A program made the position numbers and the translations under genes. A stretch of DNA of 34,883 bases, taken from positions 1-34,883 of the forward strand of contig CAIQRS010000113.1 in NCBI GenBank assembly GCA_903874275.1, in the 5' to 3' direction. Position 1 is the stretch's first letter, and each line of letters begins with the position of its first letter. The notes beneath the pieces are model-generated. The model searched no databases, was not told where the DNA came from, and saw only the letters and a list, made by a program, of their open reading frames with translations. This DNA comes from an uncultured Anaeromyxobacter sp. (GTDB lineage: Bacteria > Myxococcota > Myxococcia > Myxococcales > Anaeromyxobacteraceae). Shown here in pieces: positions 14,866-25,741 of this stretch.

Positions 14866-16275
14866 CTAGCCCTTCGTGGCCGGATCGACCGGCGTCTTCT
14901 CCCGCCAGCCGCCGCCCAGCGCCTTGTAGAGCTGGACCAGGGCCACGAGCTGGTCCCGGTTGGTCTGGGCGAGCGTGAGCTCCGAGCTGAAGAGGGAGCG
15001 CTGCGCGTCGAGAACGTCGAGGTAGTTGGAGACCCCGCCGTCGTAGCGCAGGCGGGCCAGCCGCTCGGCGGTCTTCGCGGCGGTCACCTGGATCTCCAGC
15101 TGGACCGCCACCTCGCCGAGCTTCCGGACGCTGACCGCGGCGTCGTTCACCTCGCGCCAGGCCGTGATGACCTGCTGCCGGTAGAGCGCGACGCTCTGCT
15201 CGAGGCTGGCCCAGGAGGCCTCCTCCAGCGAGGAGAGGCGCCCGCCCTCGAAGACGGGGGCGAGCAGGCCGGCGCCGATGCTCCAGACCAGCCCCTCGGG
15301 GCTGAAGGTGGTCGCGACCGAGGGACCGGCGAGGCCGATGACCCCGTCGAGGGACAGCTTCGGCAGCCGGTTCGCGACGGCGACCCCGACGTTGGCCGTC
15401 GCCGCCATGACCTTGTCCTCGGTCCTGCGGATGTCGGGGCGCCGTTCCAGGAGCGCGGCCGGGACCCCCATGGGGAGCTTGGGCGCGACCTGCTGGTCCG
15501 GGACCGTGGCCCTCCGGATGGGGCCCGGCGGCCGGCCCAGGAGCACCGCCAGCTGGCTCTCCTTGAGCGCGATGTACCGCTCGGTGGACGGGATGGCGGC
15601 GGCCGTCACCGCCAGGTCGGCCCGGGCCTGGTTCACCTCGAGGTCGTTCCCCACCCCGCCCAGCGAGCGCTTGGTGAAGAGGTCGAGGGTGTTCTGGCGG
15701 GTGGCGGTGTTGCGCTGCGCCACCTCCAGCTCGACGTCGAGCTCCATGAGCTCGGCGTAGGCCTGGGCCACGTCGGCCACCAGCGTCAGCACCGTGCCGC
15801 GCCTGAACTCCTCGGTGGCCATGAGCTCGGCCCGCGCCGCGTCGGTGGCGTTGCGGACGCGCCCCCAGATGTCGAGCTCCCAGGAGAGCCCCAGGTTCAC
15901 GTTGAACGCGCCGGACGGCCCCTGGCCCGGATAGTAGTTCTTGGCCGACTGCTGCCCGTAGCCGCCGGACGCGCCGAGCCCGACTTGTGGATAAAAGTCG
16001 GCGGCGGAGACGCCCACCATGGCCCGCGCCTCGGTGACCCGCGCGACGGCGTAGCGGAGGTCCTGGTTGCTCTTCAGGGCCTCCTCGATGAGCCCCTGGA
16101 GGATGGGATCCCGGTACATCTCCCACCAGCCCAGGTCGGCGATGGAGGAGGCCTCGTCCGCGCCGAGGGTGTAGCGGAAGGCGGAGGGGACCTCGGTCTC
16201 GGGGCGCTGGTACTTCGGACCCACGGCGCAGGCCGAGAGGGCGAGGAGGGCGACGGCGGCGAGGGTTCTCGTCAC
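14866..16275 (-). CDS. RND efflux outer-membrane factor (NodT/OprM family lipoprotein)
   Basis: 469-residue outer-membrane channel of the TolC/OprM class. The lipobox LSAC places the lipid-bearing cysteine at residue 16, followed by AVGPKYQRPETEVP, the standard NodT-family start. Two repeated halves carry the long helices and beta strands, seen as NLGLSWELDIWGRVRN in the first half and FSPEGLVWSIGAGLLAP in the second, plus GGVGNDLEVNQARADL and GGVSNYLDVLDAQRSL as the matching repeated motif. It starts with GTG 16275, eight bases after AGGAG, ten bases behind the pump gene. It forms the exit duct of the tripartite pump encoded by this operon. Confidence 0.93.
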   Translation of the reverse strand: MTRTLAAVALLALSACAVGPKYQRPETEVPSAFRYTLGADEASSIADLGWWEMYRDPILQGLIEEALKSNQDLRYAVARVTEARAMVGVSAADFYPQVGLGASGGYGQQSAKNYYPGQGPSGAFNVNLGLSWELDIWGRVRNATDAARAELMATEEFRRGTVLTLVADVAQAYAELMELDVELEVAQRNTATRQNTLDLFTKRSLGGVGNDLEVNQARADLAVTAAAIPSTERYIALKESQLAVLLGRPPGPIRRATVPDQQVAPKLPMGVPAALLERRPDIRRTEDKVMAATANVGVAVANRLPKLSLDGVIGLAGPSVATTFSPEGLVWSIGAGLLAPVFEGGRLSSLEEASWASLEQSVALYRQQVITAWREVNDAAVSVRKLGEVAVQLEIQVTAAKTAERLARLRYDGGVSNYLDVLDAQRSLFSSELTLAQTNRDQLVALVQLYKALGGGWREKTPVDPATKG

Positions 16276-16285
16276 GGTGTCACTC

Positions 16286-19200
16286 CTAGTGTGACGCAGG
16301 GGCGGCCGGAGAGGCGCCCCCGGCCGGGGTGGCGGGCGCGTGCTTCTTCCCGCCCATCTTCTCGATCATGACGAAGAGCGCCGGGACGAGGAAGACGGCC
16401 AGGAAGGTGGCGACGAGCATGCCGGCGAAGACCGCGATGCCCATGACCTTGCGGCTCTCGGCGCCGGCGCCGGCGGCGCGGACCAGCGGCAGCACCCCCA
16501 GGATGAAGGCGAAGGCGGTCATGAGGATGGGGCGCAGCCGCAGCTTCGCGGCGTGCATGGCCGCCTCCACCGGCGCCATGCCCTTCTCGACGTTCATCTT
16601 GGCGAACTCGACGATGAGGATGGCGTTCTTGGCGGCCAGCCCCACCAGCATGATGAGGCCGATCTGGGCGAAGATGTTGTTCACGTAGCTGTCGCTGGTG
16701 AGGCGGGCCAGGAAGAGCCCCAGGAACGCGCCCAGCGCGGCGAAGGGCGTGCCCAGCAGCACGCTCATCGGCAGGGACCAGCTCTCGTACTGGGCCGCCA
16801 GGATGAGGAACACCATGATCATGGCGAAGACGAAGACGATGGCGGCGGTGCCCTCGGCCTTCTTCTCCTGGAAGGACACGTTGGACCACTGGTAGCCCAT
16901 GTCCTTGGGCAGCACCGACGCGGCCACCTCCTCGAGCGCCTTCATGGCCTGGGCCGAGCTGAAGCCCGGGGCCGGGACGCCGGTGATCTCGGCCGAGCGG
17001 TAGAGGTTGAAACGGTTGGTGAACTCGGGGCCGGAGGTGGGCTTGGTCTCCACCAGCGTGTCGAGCGGGATCATGTCGTTCTTGGGGCCGCGCACGTAGA
17101 ACTGCCCCAGGTCCTTGGGCGATTTGCGGTACTCCGGCTCGGCCTGCAGGAAGACCTTGTAGACGCGCCCGAAGCGGTTGAAGTCGTTGATGTAGTTTCC
17201 GCCCAGGTAGGCCCCCATGGTGGAGAGCACGTCGGTGAGGGGCACGCCCACCTTGAAGACCTTGTCCCGGTCCACGTCGGCGAAGACCTGCGGCACGGCG
17301 GCGCGGAAGACGCTGTTGGCCATGCCGATCTCGGGGCGCTTCTTGGCCTCGGCGAGGAACCTGGCCAGGTTCTCGGCCAGGTACTCTGGGGTGCCGCCGC
17401 CGCGGTCCTGCAGCATGAAGGAGAACCCCGAGCCGGTGCCCAGGCCGGGGATGGGGGGTGGGCCGAAGGCGAAGACGGTGGCCTCCGGGATGCCCACGAA
17501 GAACTTTCCGTTGAGCCGGCGGATCACCTCGAAGACCTGCTCCTGCTTCGCCTTCCGCTCCCCCCAGGGCTTCATGGAGACGAAGAAGAAGGCGGTGTTG
17601 GAGGCGTAGGCGCCGGAGAGCAGGCTGAAGCCGGTGATGGTGGTGGTGTAGGCCACCGACGGCTCCGACATGAGGATCGCCTCGGCCTTGCGCGTGACCG
17701 CGTCGGTGCGCTCGAGCGACGAGGCGTCGGGCAGCTGCACGGCGGCCATGAAGTAGCCGTTGTCCTCGTCGGGGACGAAGCCGGAGGGGATGCGCCCGGC
17801 GATCAGCACCGCGGCGAGCGCGGTGATCCCGACCAGGAGCGCGCTCCGGAAGAGCTTGCGCGTGAGGTGGCCGGTGACGGTCAGGTAACCGCCGGTGAAC
17901 TTGTCGAAGACCTTGTTGAAACCGTCGTAGAAGGGCTGGAGGAAGGAGCGCTTCGTCCCCTTGGGCTTGAGGAGCAGGGACGCCAGGGCCGGCGAGAGGG
18001 TGAGGGCGTTCATCGCCGAGAACATCACCGAGACGGCGATGGTGATGGCGAACTGCTGGTAGAGCTGGCCGGAGATCCCGGCGATGAAGGCCACCGGGAC
18101 GAAGACCGCGCAGAGCACGAGCGCGATGGCGATGACCGGCCCGGAGACCTCCTTCATGGCCTGGGCGGTCGCCTCCTTGGGCGCCATCCCCTGTTCGATG
18201 TGGTGCATCACCGCCTCGACCACCACGATGGCGTCGTCCACCACGATGCCGATGGCGAGCACCAGCCCGAGCAGGGACAAGGTGTTGATCGAGAAGCCCA
18301 GCAGCGGGAAGACGATGAAGGTGCCGATGAGCGAGACCGGGACGGTGAGCAGCGGGATGAGGGTGGCCCGCCAGTTCTGCAGGAAGACGAAGACCACCAG
18401 GATGACGAGGAGCACCGCCTCGAAGAGCGTGCTCACGATCTCCTCGATGCCGGCCGAGATGGCGAGCGTGGTGTCGAGCGTGACCTCCTGCTTGATGCCG
18501 GGCGGGAAGCTCTTCTCCAGATCGGCGACGGTCCTCTTCACCTGCCCGGCCACCGCCAGCGCGTTCGAGCCCGGGGTCTGGTAGACGGCGATGACCGCGG
18601 CCGGCTTCCCGTCGAGCCGCCCCTGGGAGTTGTAGAGCAGCGAGCCCAGCTCGATGCGGGCCACGTCCTTGAGCCGCGTCTGGGAGCCGTCCGGGTTGGA
18701 GCGGACGATGATCTCGCCGAACTCGCCGGCGTCGAGCAGGCGCCCCCGGGTCCGCACCGCGTAGGTGAACTCGGTTCCCCGGGGGGCGGGTGGCCCGCCG
18801 ATCTGGCCGGCCGGGAGCAGCACGTTCTGCTGCTGAACGGCGTCGGAGAGGTCGGCCACGGTGAGCCCGAGCGTCTTCAGCCGGTCGGGGCGCACCCAGA
18901 TGCGCATGGCGTAGTCGGAGCCGCCGAACTGGACCACGTCGCCGACGCCGGAGATGCGCTTGATCTGGTCGTTGATGTTGATGGCGGCGTAGTTCGACAG
19001 GAAGTTGTTGTCGAAGGCGCCCGAGGGAGAGGTGAGCGTGACCAGCATGAGCGGGAAGTTGAGCGACTTCTTCACGTTCACGCCGTAGTTGCGCACCGCG
19101 CTGGGCAGGGAGGCGGTGGCCTGCGAGACGCGGTTCTGGACGAGCACGTTCGACATGTCGAGGTTGGAGCCGACGTCGAACGACACCTGGAGGCTGTAGG

Positions 19201-19459
19201 TGCCGTCGTTGGCGTTCGTCGACTTCATGTAGATCATGTTCTCGACGCCGTTCACCTGCTGCTCGATGGGCGCGGCCACCGACGACTCCACGTCGAGCGC
19301 GGAGGCGCCCGTGTAGGTGGCGGCCACCTGGATGAGCGGCGGGGTGATGTCCGGGTACTGCGCGATGGGGAGGCGGGTCAGCGCCACCGCTCCCATGATG
19401 ATGGTGACGATGGAGATGACCATCGCCACGATCGGGCGACGGATGAAGAAGGAGCCCAT
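16286..19459 (-). CDS. RND multidrug efflux pump, HAE1 family (AcrB/MexB type)
   Basis: 1057-residue inner-membrane proton-driven exporter. It has the N-terminal FFIRRPIVAMVISI helix, two large periplasmic loops and twelve expected membrane helices. The proton-relay residues are present: VVDDAIVVVEA (two Asp in helix 4) and GLAAKNAILIVEFAK (Lys in helix 10). QYPDITPPLIQV and PDEDNGYFMAAVQLPD are typical HAE1 motifs, indicating hydrophobic and amphiphilic substrates rather than metals. It is placed between adaptor and outer-membrane factor with gaps of 3 and 10 bases, so the three subunits are made together. The drug range cannot be predicted from the sequence. Confidence 0.96.
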   Translation of the reverse strand: MGSFFIRRPIVAMVISIVTIIMGAVALTRLPIAQYPDITPPLIQVAATYTGASALDVESSVAAPIEQQVNGVENMIYMKSTNANDGTYSLQVSFDVGSNLDMSNVLVQNRVSQATASLPSAVRNYGVNVKKSLNFPLMLVTLTSPSGAFDNNFLSNYAAININDQIKRISGVGDVVQFGGSDYAMRIWVRPDRLKTLGLTVADLSDAVQQQNVLLPAGQIGGPPAPRGTEFTYAVRTRGRLLDAGEFGEIIVRSNPDGSQTRLKDVARIELGSLLYNSQGRLDGKPAAVIAVYQTPGSNALAVAGQVKRTVADLEKSFPPGIKQEVTLDTTLAISAGIEEIVSTLFEAVLLVILVVFVFLQNWRATLIPLLTVPVSLIGTFIVFPLLGFSINTLSLLGLVLAIGIVVDDAIVVVEAVMHHIEQGMAPKEATAQAMKEVSGPVIAIALVLCAVFVPVAFIAGISGQLYQQFAITIAVSVMFSAMNALTLSPALASLLLKPKGTKRSFLQPFYDGFNKVFDKFTGGYLTVTGHLTRKLFRSALLVGITALAAVLIAGRIPSGFVPDEDNGYFMAAVQLPDASSLERTDAVTRKAEAILMSEPSVAYTTTITGFSLLSGAYASNTAFFFVSMKPWGERKAKQEQVFEVIRRLNGKFFVGIPEATVFAFGPPPIPGLGTGSGFSFMLQDRGGGTPEYLAENLARFLAEAKKRPEIGMANSVFRAAVPQVFADVDRDKVFKVGVPLTDVLSTMGAYLGGNYINDFNRFGRVYKVFLQAEPEYRKSPKDLGQFYVRGPKNDMIPLDTLVETKPTSGPEFTNRFNLYRSAEITGVPAPGFSSAQAMKALEEVAASVLPKDMGYQWSNVSFQEKKAEGTAAIVFVFAMIMVFLILAAQYESWSLPMSVLLGTPFAALGAFLGLFLARLTSDSYVNNIFAQIGLIMLVGLAAKNAILIVEFAKMNVEKGMAPVEAAMHAAKLRLRPILMTAFAFILGVLPLVRAAGAGAESRKVMGIAVFAGMLVATFLAVFLVPALFVMIEKMGGKKHAPATPAGGASPAAPASH

Positions 19460-19462
19460 GGC

Positions 19463-20614
19463 CTACTTGCCTCCGGCGGCCGGGGCGGCGGCGGGGGCCG
19501 CGGCCGGCTTCGGCACCACGGTCATGCCGTCCCGCAGCCGCTGGATCCCCTCGGCGACGACCACGTCGCCGCTCTTGAGCCCCTCCTCGATGATCCAGTT
19601 GCTCCCCACCTTCTGGCCCGGCTTCACCTTGCGGGTCTCCACCTTGTTCTCGGGGGAGACCGTCACCACCGTGTAGGTGCCCTGCAGCTCCTGCACGGCG
19701 CGCTGCGGGACGAGCAGCGCGTTCTTCACCACCTCCGACTCGGCCTTCACCTTTCCGTAGAGCCCCGGGCGGAGCGTCCTCTGGGGGTTGGGGAAGGCGA
19801 GGTCCACGCGGAGGGTGCCGGTCTGCGGATCGACCGCGCGGTCGATGAAGAGGACCTTTCCCGGGTAGGGGTGCTGGGTCCCGTCGGAGAGGATCAGGAT
19901 CGGGGGTGCGCTGGCCCGCGCCGCCTTGCCGGCGTCGATCGAGCGGGTGAAGCGGAGGTAGTCGGCCTCCGGGATGGCCACGCTGACGCGGATGGGGTCG
20001 ATGGAGGAGACGGTGGTGAGAAGGGTCGGCTCGCCCTTGCCCACCAGGTCGCCGACCTTGTGCTCGGCCTTGCCGGCCAGCCCTTCGATGGGGGAGGAGA
20101 TCTTGGTGTAGGAGAGGTTGAGGCGCGCCTTCTCGAGGTTGGCCTTCCCGGCCTCGATCTGGGCCGCGCCGGTCTTGCGGGCCGAGAGCGCGTTGTCGAG
20201 CTCGGCCTGGCTCACCGCGCGCTCGGCAGCGAGCGGGGTGAATCGCTTGACGTCCAGGTCGGCCTTGTCGAACTGGTTCTGGGCGCTCGCCAGGGTGGCC
20301 TGCGCCTGGGCCAGGGCCGCGATGTACTGCTGGTCGTCGATGACGAAGAGGCGGGCTCCCTTCCTCACCGTGGTGCCTTCCTTGTAGTCGATCGACTCGA
20401 GGTAGCCCTCCACCCGGGCGCGGATCTCCACGTCCTCGAACCCGCGCAGCTGGGCCACCAGCTCGAAATCGAGCGGCGTGTCCTTCGCCACCACCGTGAC
20501 CACCGGGACCTCCGGCGGCGGCAGGACCGGAGCGGCCTTCTCCTTGGCGCAGGCGGAGAGGGCGAGGAGGGCGAGGAGGGGAGCGGAGCGGAGCGGGAAA
20601 GGGGCGCGGCGCAT
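19463..20614 (-). CDS. RND periplasmic adaptor (membrane fusion protein, AcrA type)
   Basis: 383-residue periplasmic adaptor lipoprotein. Start ATG 20614 follows AGAGGAAG; the signal ends with lipobox LSAC (Cys about 21). The lipoyl-like half motifs are visible (IRARVEGYLESIDYKEGTTV, KISSPIEGLAGKAEH in parts), with an alpha-hairpin between them (residues about 100-165, ALAQAQATLASAQNQFDKAD) and a C-terminal beta-barrel and membrane-proximal domain (LRPGLYGKV, LLVPQRAVQELQG). The end is an Ala/Pro-rich tail. It bridges pump and outer-membrane factor. Only 35 bases separate the start from the methyltransferase stop, so the operon promoter may lie within or before that gene. No TetR, MarR or LysR regulator is adjacent. 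Confidence 0.94.
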   Translation of the reverse strand: MRRAPFPLRSAPLLALLALSACAKEKAAPVLPPPEVPVVTVVAKDTPLDFELVAQLRGFEDVEIRARVEGYLESIDYKEGTTVRKGARLFVIDDQQYIAALAQAQATLASAQNQFDKADLDVKRFTPLAAERAVSQAELDNALSARKTGAAQIEAGKANLEKARLNLSYTKISSPIEGLAGKAEHKVGDLVGKGEPTLLTTVSSIDPIRVSVAIPEADYLRFTRSIDAGKAARASAPPILILSDGTQHPYPGKVLFIDRAVDPQTGTLRVDLAFPNPQRTLRPGLYGKVKAESEVVKNALLVPQRAVQELQGTYTVVTVSPENKVETRKVKPGQKVGSNWIIEEGLKSGDVVVAEGIQRLRDGMTVVPKPAAAPAAAPAAGGK

Positions 20615-20649
20615 GGTCTTCCTCTCGGCTGGCGTTGCGAAGCGGTACC

Positions 20650-21540
20650 TTATAACCCGGATGCCCCGGGCCGAAGGCGCGCGTAGAAGCGTGCGTTCGA
20701 CCCCAGCAGCATGCGGCGGCGGTAGAGCCGGTTGAAGGGTTTCCGGGAGGTCTCGTCCGACCGGCTGTACGTGTAATGGGAGACCACGTCGAAGCCGTGG
20801 CGGTCGAGGAAGCGCAGCATCGACGGGACGGTGGGCTCGAAGAGGTGGTCGGGGGTCTTCGACGGGCGCCACTCGCCCTTCCGCAGGCCGGCTCGCTTGA
20901 GCAGGAGCTTGTAGCGCCGGTCGAGGGAGAGCATGTTCGGGACCGCCACGACGAGCAGGCCGCCCTCCTCGAGCAGCGCCCGCGCCCGGGCCATCCAGGA
21001 CGCGGGGTCGGGGACGTGCTCGAGGACGTGGCTCATGTGGATGCAGGAGAACCGCCCCTCCGGCTCCAGGGTCTCGAAGGGTTCCCCGTGGACCGGGACC
21101 CCGATCTCCCGCTCCACGAAGGCGCGCATCTTGTCGGAGATCTCCACCCCCTCGGTCCGTCCCCAGAGCGGGCGGGCGGCGAGCAGGAAGCTGCCCATGC
21201 AGGAGCCCACGTCGAGGACCGCGGTGCGGCGCGTGTCGAAGGTCGCCATCTCGACGACGAGCTGCTCCCAGTTGGCCTGGGTCGAGTGGTTGACCGGGTC
21301 GCCGGGGCGGAAGGTCTCGGAGAAGGCGAAGTAGTCGCCGTAGGCGACACGGACGAAGTCGTCGTCGTAACGGGGGCGGGGCGACTGGTAGACCAGGCCG
21401 CAGCCCAGGCACCACTGGTAGGTGAAGCGCAGCTTCCACCCGAACCGCTCGTACAGGCGCCGCTCCTCCGAGCCGCAGAACGGGCAGGGGACCTCTTCCC
21501 ACGCCTTCGGCTCGTAAGCGGGTTTCGGGGAGGGAGGCAC
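20650..21540 (-). CDS. SAM-dependent methyltransferase with N-terminal zinc ribbon
   Basis: 296 residues. The N-terminus has CPFC (about 19-22) and CLGC (about 44-47) with GLVYQSPRPRYDDD following, a zinc ribbon common in methyltransferases acting on sugars or glycolipids and on natural products. The Rossmann core includes motif I VLDVGSCMGSFLL and the HVLEHVPDP acidic/His segment, then VVAVPN. Start is GTG 21540 preceded by AGGA; the ATG at 21547 is in another frame. It ends 35 bases before the efflux adaptor, on the same strand, so co-transcription is likely but a functional link is unproven. The substrate is unknown. Confidence 0.8.
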   Translation of the reverse strand: MPPSPKPAYEPKAWEEVPCPFCGSEERRLYERFGWKLRFTYQWCLGCGLVYQSPRPRYDDDFVRVAYGDYFAFSETFRPGDPVNHSTQANWEQLVVEMATFDTRRTAVLDVGSCMGSFLLAARPLWGRTEGVEISDKMRAFVEREIGVPVHGEPFETLEPEGRFSCIHMSHVLEHVPDPASWMARARALLEEGGLLVVAVPNMLSLDRRYKLLLKRAGLRKGEWRPSKTPDHLFEPTVPSMLRFLDRHGFDVVSHYTYSRSDETSRKPFNRLYRRRMLLGSNARFYARLRPGASGL

Positions 21541-21597
21541 GGCGGCATCCTAACCCGAGGGCTTCCCGGGAAAGGGCACATCGGGGTATTGGGGGGC

Positions 21598-23742
21598 ATG
21601 CAGACGGCCCCCCTGGCGATCTCGCTCCTGCTGCTCCTCGCGGCCCCAGCCGCACCCCCTCCCGACGTCGAGGTGGCCGGCGCGGATGCCGGCGCCGTCC
21701 GGGTCCCCAGCGCCCCCGGGGCCTGGGGTGGCCCGCGCACCGGGGAGGAGCCAACCCTCTCCGACCGTGTCGCCGACTACGACATCCGGGCGGTGCTCGA
21801 TCCGGTGAAGCACACCATCATCGGCACGGAGAAGCTCACCTGGCGCAACCGGAGCGCCGTTCCCATCCGCGAGGTCTACCTCCACCTCTACCTGAACGCC
21901 TTCGAGTCGGAGGGGTCCACCTTCATGACCGAGCGGCGCCGCCTGGGCGCCCTCCGCACCGACGTCGAGACCCGCGAGGGGGAATGGGGCTACGTCGAGC
22001 TCAGCCGGCTGGAGCAGGGAGGGCGCCCCGCCCCCTGGACCTTCGTCCACCCCGACGGCGGCCCGGAGACCGACCACACGGTGGTGCGGGTGGACCTGCC
22101 CGAGGCCGTCCCGCCCGGCGACGCGACCACGCTCCAGATCGACTTCAAAAGCCGGCTGCCCCGCGTGACGGCCCGCTCCGGCTGGTTCGACTCGTTCCAC
22201 ATGGTCGGGCAGTGGTACCCGAAGATCGGGGTTCTCGAGCTTCCCGGCGAGCGCGGCGCCACCCGCCCGCGCTGGAACGTCCACGAGTACCACCTGAACA
22301 GCGAGTTCTACGCCGACTTCGGCGCCTACGGCCTCGAGGTAGTGGTTCCGGAGGGCTTCCAGGTGGCGGCCAGCGGCGTGGCGGTGGGGACGCCGAGGAA
22401 GGGGGCCGAGGGCGTCTCCTTCCGGTTCCGCGCCGAGGACGTCCACGACGTGGCCTTCACCGCCTGGAACGGCTTCGCCCCCCCGCTCACGGCCACGTGG
22501 ACCGGGCCGGGCAGCCCCACGGTGCAGGTCGAGGTCTGGTACCCGCCCGAGTTCGAGGAGTCGGCCCGCGTCGCGCTCCAGGCCGCCACCGACTCGCTCA
22601 CCTGGTTCTCCCGCACCCTCGGTCCGTACCCGTACCCCCGCCTCACCGTGGTCGTCCCGCCCTTCAACGCCTTCGAGGCCGGCGGCATGGAGTACGAGAC
22701 CTTCTTCACCACCATCGGCTCCAACGAGTTCCCCATGAACGCCGACGGGGTGACCCGGTCCACCACGGTCCACGAGCTCGGCCACGGCTACTTCATGGGG
22801 CTCATCGCCTCGAACGAGTTCGAGGAGCCCTTCCTCGACGAGGGGCTGAACCAGCTGTCGCAGACCCGGATGCTCGCCGGGGAGTCCTACCGGTTCCGGC
22901 TGCCGGCGCTGGCACGCTGGCTGGGCTTCCGGATCCCGGACCTGGCCTCCTGGGACTGGGAGAGGCTGGCCGGCATCGGCCGCCGCCAGGCCGACCCCAT
23001 CGCCGGGAACTCCTGGAAGCGCTGGTCGGGCGCGAGCTACGGCCTGGTCTACTCCCGGACCGCGCTCGTCTTCCACGACCTCGAGCAGGTGATCGGTACG
23101 CCGCTCTTCGAGAAGGCCATGAAGCTCTACTTCCAGCGCTGGCGCTTCCGGCACCCCGGCACCGCCGACCTGCGAGAGGCCTTCGTGGACGCCGGCGCCG
23201 ACCGGGCATTCATCGAGCGCTGGTTCGAGGAGCAGGTCTTCGCGAACGGCCCGGTGGACGACCGGATCGTGACCGTCCGGGCCGAGGAGGTGCTGCCCGC
23301 GCTGGGCCATTCCGTGAAGGACGGCAAGCGGCAGGAGGCCACCGAGGATGGCCGGCGGAAGGAGATCGATGCCGCCCGCGAGGCCTGGAAGAAGGAGCAC
23401 GGCGAGCCGGCCGACGGGAAGCCGGGACCGTTCCCCTGGCGCAACGTGGTCGCGGCGCGGCGCCACGAGGCCGGGGTGCCCCAGGTGCTGGTGGTCACCT
23501 TCGAGGACGGGACGGTGGAGAAGATCGACTGGCCCGCCGACCAGCGCTGGGGGCGCTGGGAGCTCTTGCGGCCGGTGAAGGTGCGATCGGCGCAGCTCGA
23601 CGCCGACCGGAAGATCTTCCTCGACCTGAACAAGCTCGACGACGGCCGGACCCGCGAGGCGAGGCGAGGCCCGGCGGCGCGGATGGCCCTCTCGCTGGGG
23701 GGCTGGATCCAGTTCCTGCTCGCCATGCTGGAGTCCCTGTGA
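21598..23742 (+). CDS. M1-family zinc metallopeptidase, exported
   Basis: 714 residues with a short signal peptide (LAISLLLLLAAPAAPPPD). It has an N-terminal beta domain typical of M1 aminopeptidases (VLDPVKHTIIGTEKLTWRN, HLYLNAF) and the catalytic domain with exopeptidase motif GGMEY (362-366), zinc motif HELGH (392-396) and the third ligand Glu415 exactly 18 residues later in FLDEGLNQ. A substrate-stabilising tyrosine probably lies near GASYGLVYSRTALVF. The C-terminal part ends with a hydrophobic segment (MALSLGGWIQFLLAMLESL), which may anchor it. A peptidase acting in the periplasm on peptides is likely. Its stop overlaps the next start as GTGA, so a membrane protein is made with it. ATG 21598 has GGGGGG just upstream. 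Confidence 0.9.
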   Translation: MQTAPLAISLLLLLAAPAAPPPDVEVAGADAGAVRVPSAPGAWGGPRTGEEPTLSDRVADYDIRAVLDPVKHTIIGTEKLTWRNRSAVPIREVYLHLYLNAFESEGSTFMTERRRLGALRTDVETREGEWGYVELSRLEQGGRPAPWTFVHPDGGPETDHTVVRVDLPEAVPPGDATTLQIDFKSRLPRVTARSGWFDSFHMVGQWYPKIGVLELPGERGATRPRWNVHEYHLNSEFYADFGAYGLEVVVPEGFQVAASGVAVGTPRKGAEGVSFRFRAEDVHDVAFTAWNGFAPPLTATWTGPGSPTVQVEVWYPPEFEESARVALQAATDSLTWFSRTLGPYPYPRLTVVVPPFNAFEAGGMEYETFFTTIGSNEFPMNADGVTRSTTVHELGHGYFMGLIASNEFEEPFLDEGLNQLSQTRMLAGESYRFRLPALARWLGFRIPDLASWDWERLAGIGRRQADPIAGNSWKRWSGASYGLVYSRTALVFHDLEQVIGTPLFEKAMKLYFQRWRFRHPGTADLREAFVDAGADRAFIERWFEEQVFANGPVDDRIVTVRAEEVLPALGHSVKDGKRQEATEDGRRKEIDAAREAWKKEHGEPADGKPGPFPWRNVVAARRHEAGVPQVLVVTFEDGTVEKIDWPADQRWGRWELLRPVKVRSAQLDADRKIFLDLNKLDDGRTREARRGPAARMALSLGGWIQFLLAMLESL

Positions 23743-24621
23743 CCATCGGTGAATCGCTCCGCACCGGCTTCCGGCGCGCCACCCGCTGGCGGCTGCTGCT
23801 CCTCTGCGCGATCCTCTCGGCCGTCCCGGCCGCGCTGGCCACCCTGCCGATCTGGGGGCTCCTCTCCGGGCTGCTCGACCACGCGCCCCGGGCCGCCCTG
23901 CTCGCCTCGGGGCTCGAGGGCTCCTGGTTCCCCGACCTGGCCCGGGCGCTGGCGGACAGCGCCGCCGGGCAGGCCGTTCCCGGTGGCCTGCTCTCCTCCG
24001 TGGCGGTCGCGCTCCTCCTCGGACCGGCCCTCGCCGGGGCCATGCTCGCCGAGGCGGGCGCACCGCAGCCGCTCCACTTCCGGGCGCTCCTCACCGGCGC
24101 CGGCCGCTTCTACGCCAGGATGTTCCGCACGGTGCTGGTCGCGGCGATCCCGCTCGGGCTCTTCGCCCTGGGGGCGGCGGCGATCTCGAAGGGCGCCGAG
24201 GCGGCGGTCGAGAAGGCGGTCACCGAGGGTGCGGCCGGCTCGCTGCAGCGCTGGTCGCTCCTCGCCGGCATGGCCCTCCTCTTCGTCGCCCACCTCACGC
24301 TCGACGCCGGCCGCGCCCGGATGGCCTCCCAGCCGGAGCGGCGCAGCGCGCTCAAGGCCTGGTTCTCCGGGACCTGGCTCGTGCTGCGCCACCCCGTCCA
24401 CGCCGTCGCGATCGGCCTGGCGGGCGCGCTTTCCGGGCCGGTCCTGGGACTCGTGGTGATGGCGTTCCGGGAGCGGCTCCCGGCCGGACCGCGCTGGGCG
24501 GTGGTGGCGGGGGTCCTCCTCGCCCAGGTCGCCGCGATGGCGATCGGGTGGGGCAGGGCGGTGCGGCTCTGCGGGCTCGTCCGGCTCTCCCGCGACGACC
24601 GGGAGGCGCGGCTCGCGCGGC

Positions 24622-25740
<1,119 letters not shown>

Positions 25741-25741
25741 G

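Noticed and set aside
16340-20686. 1448-codon plus-strand open frame rich in Asp, Glu, His and Gly
   Set aside because: It is the antisense shadow of the RND pump and adaptor genes; composition is that of a reverse-complement frame.
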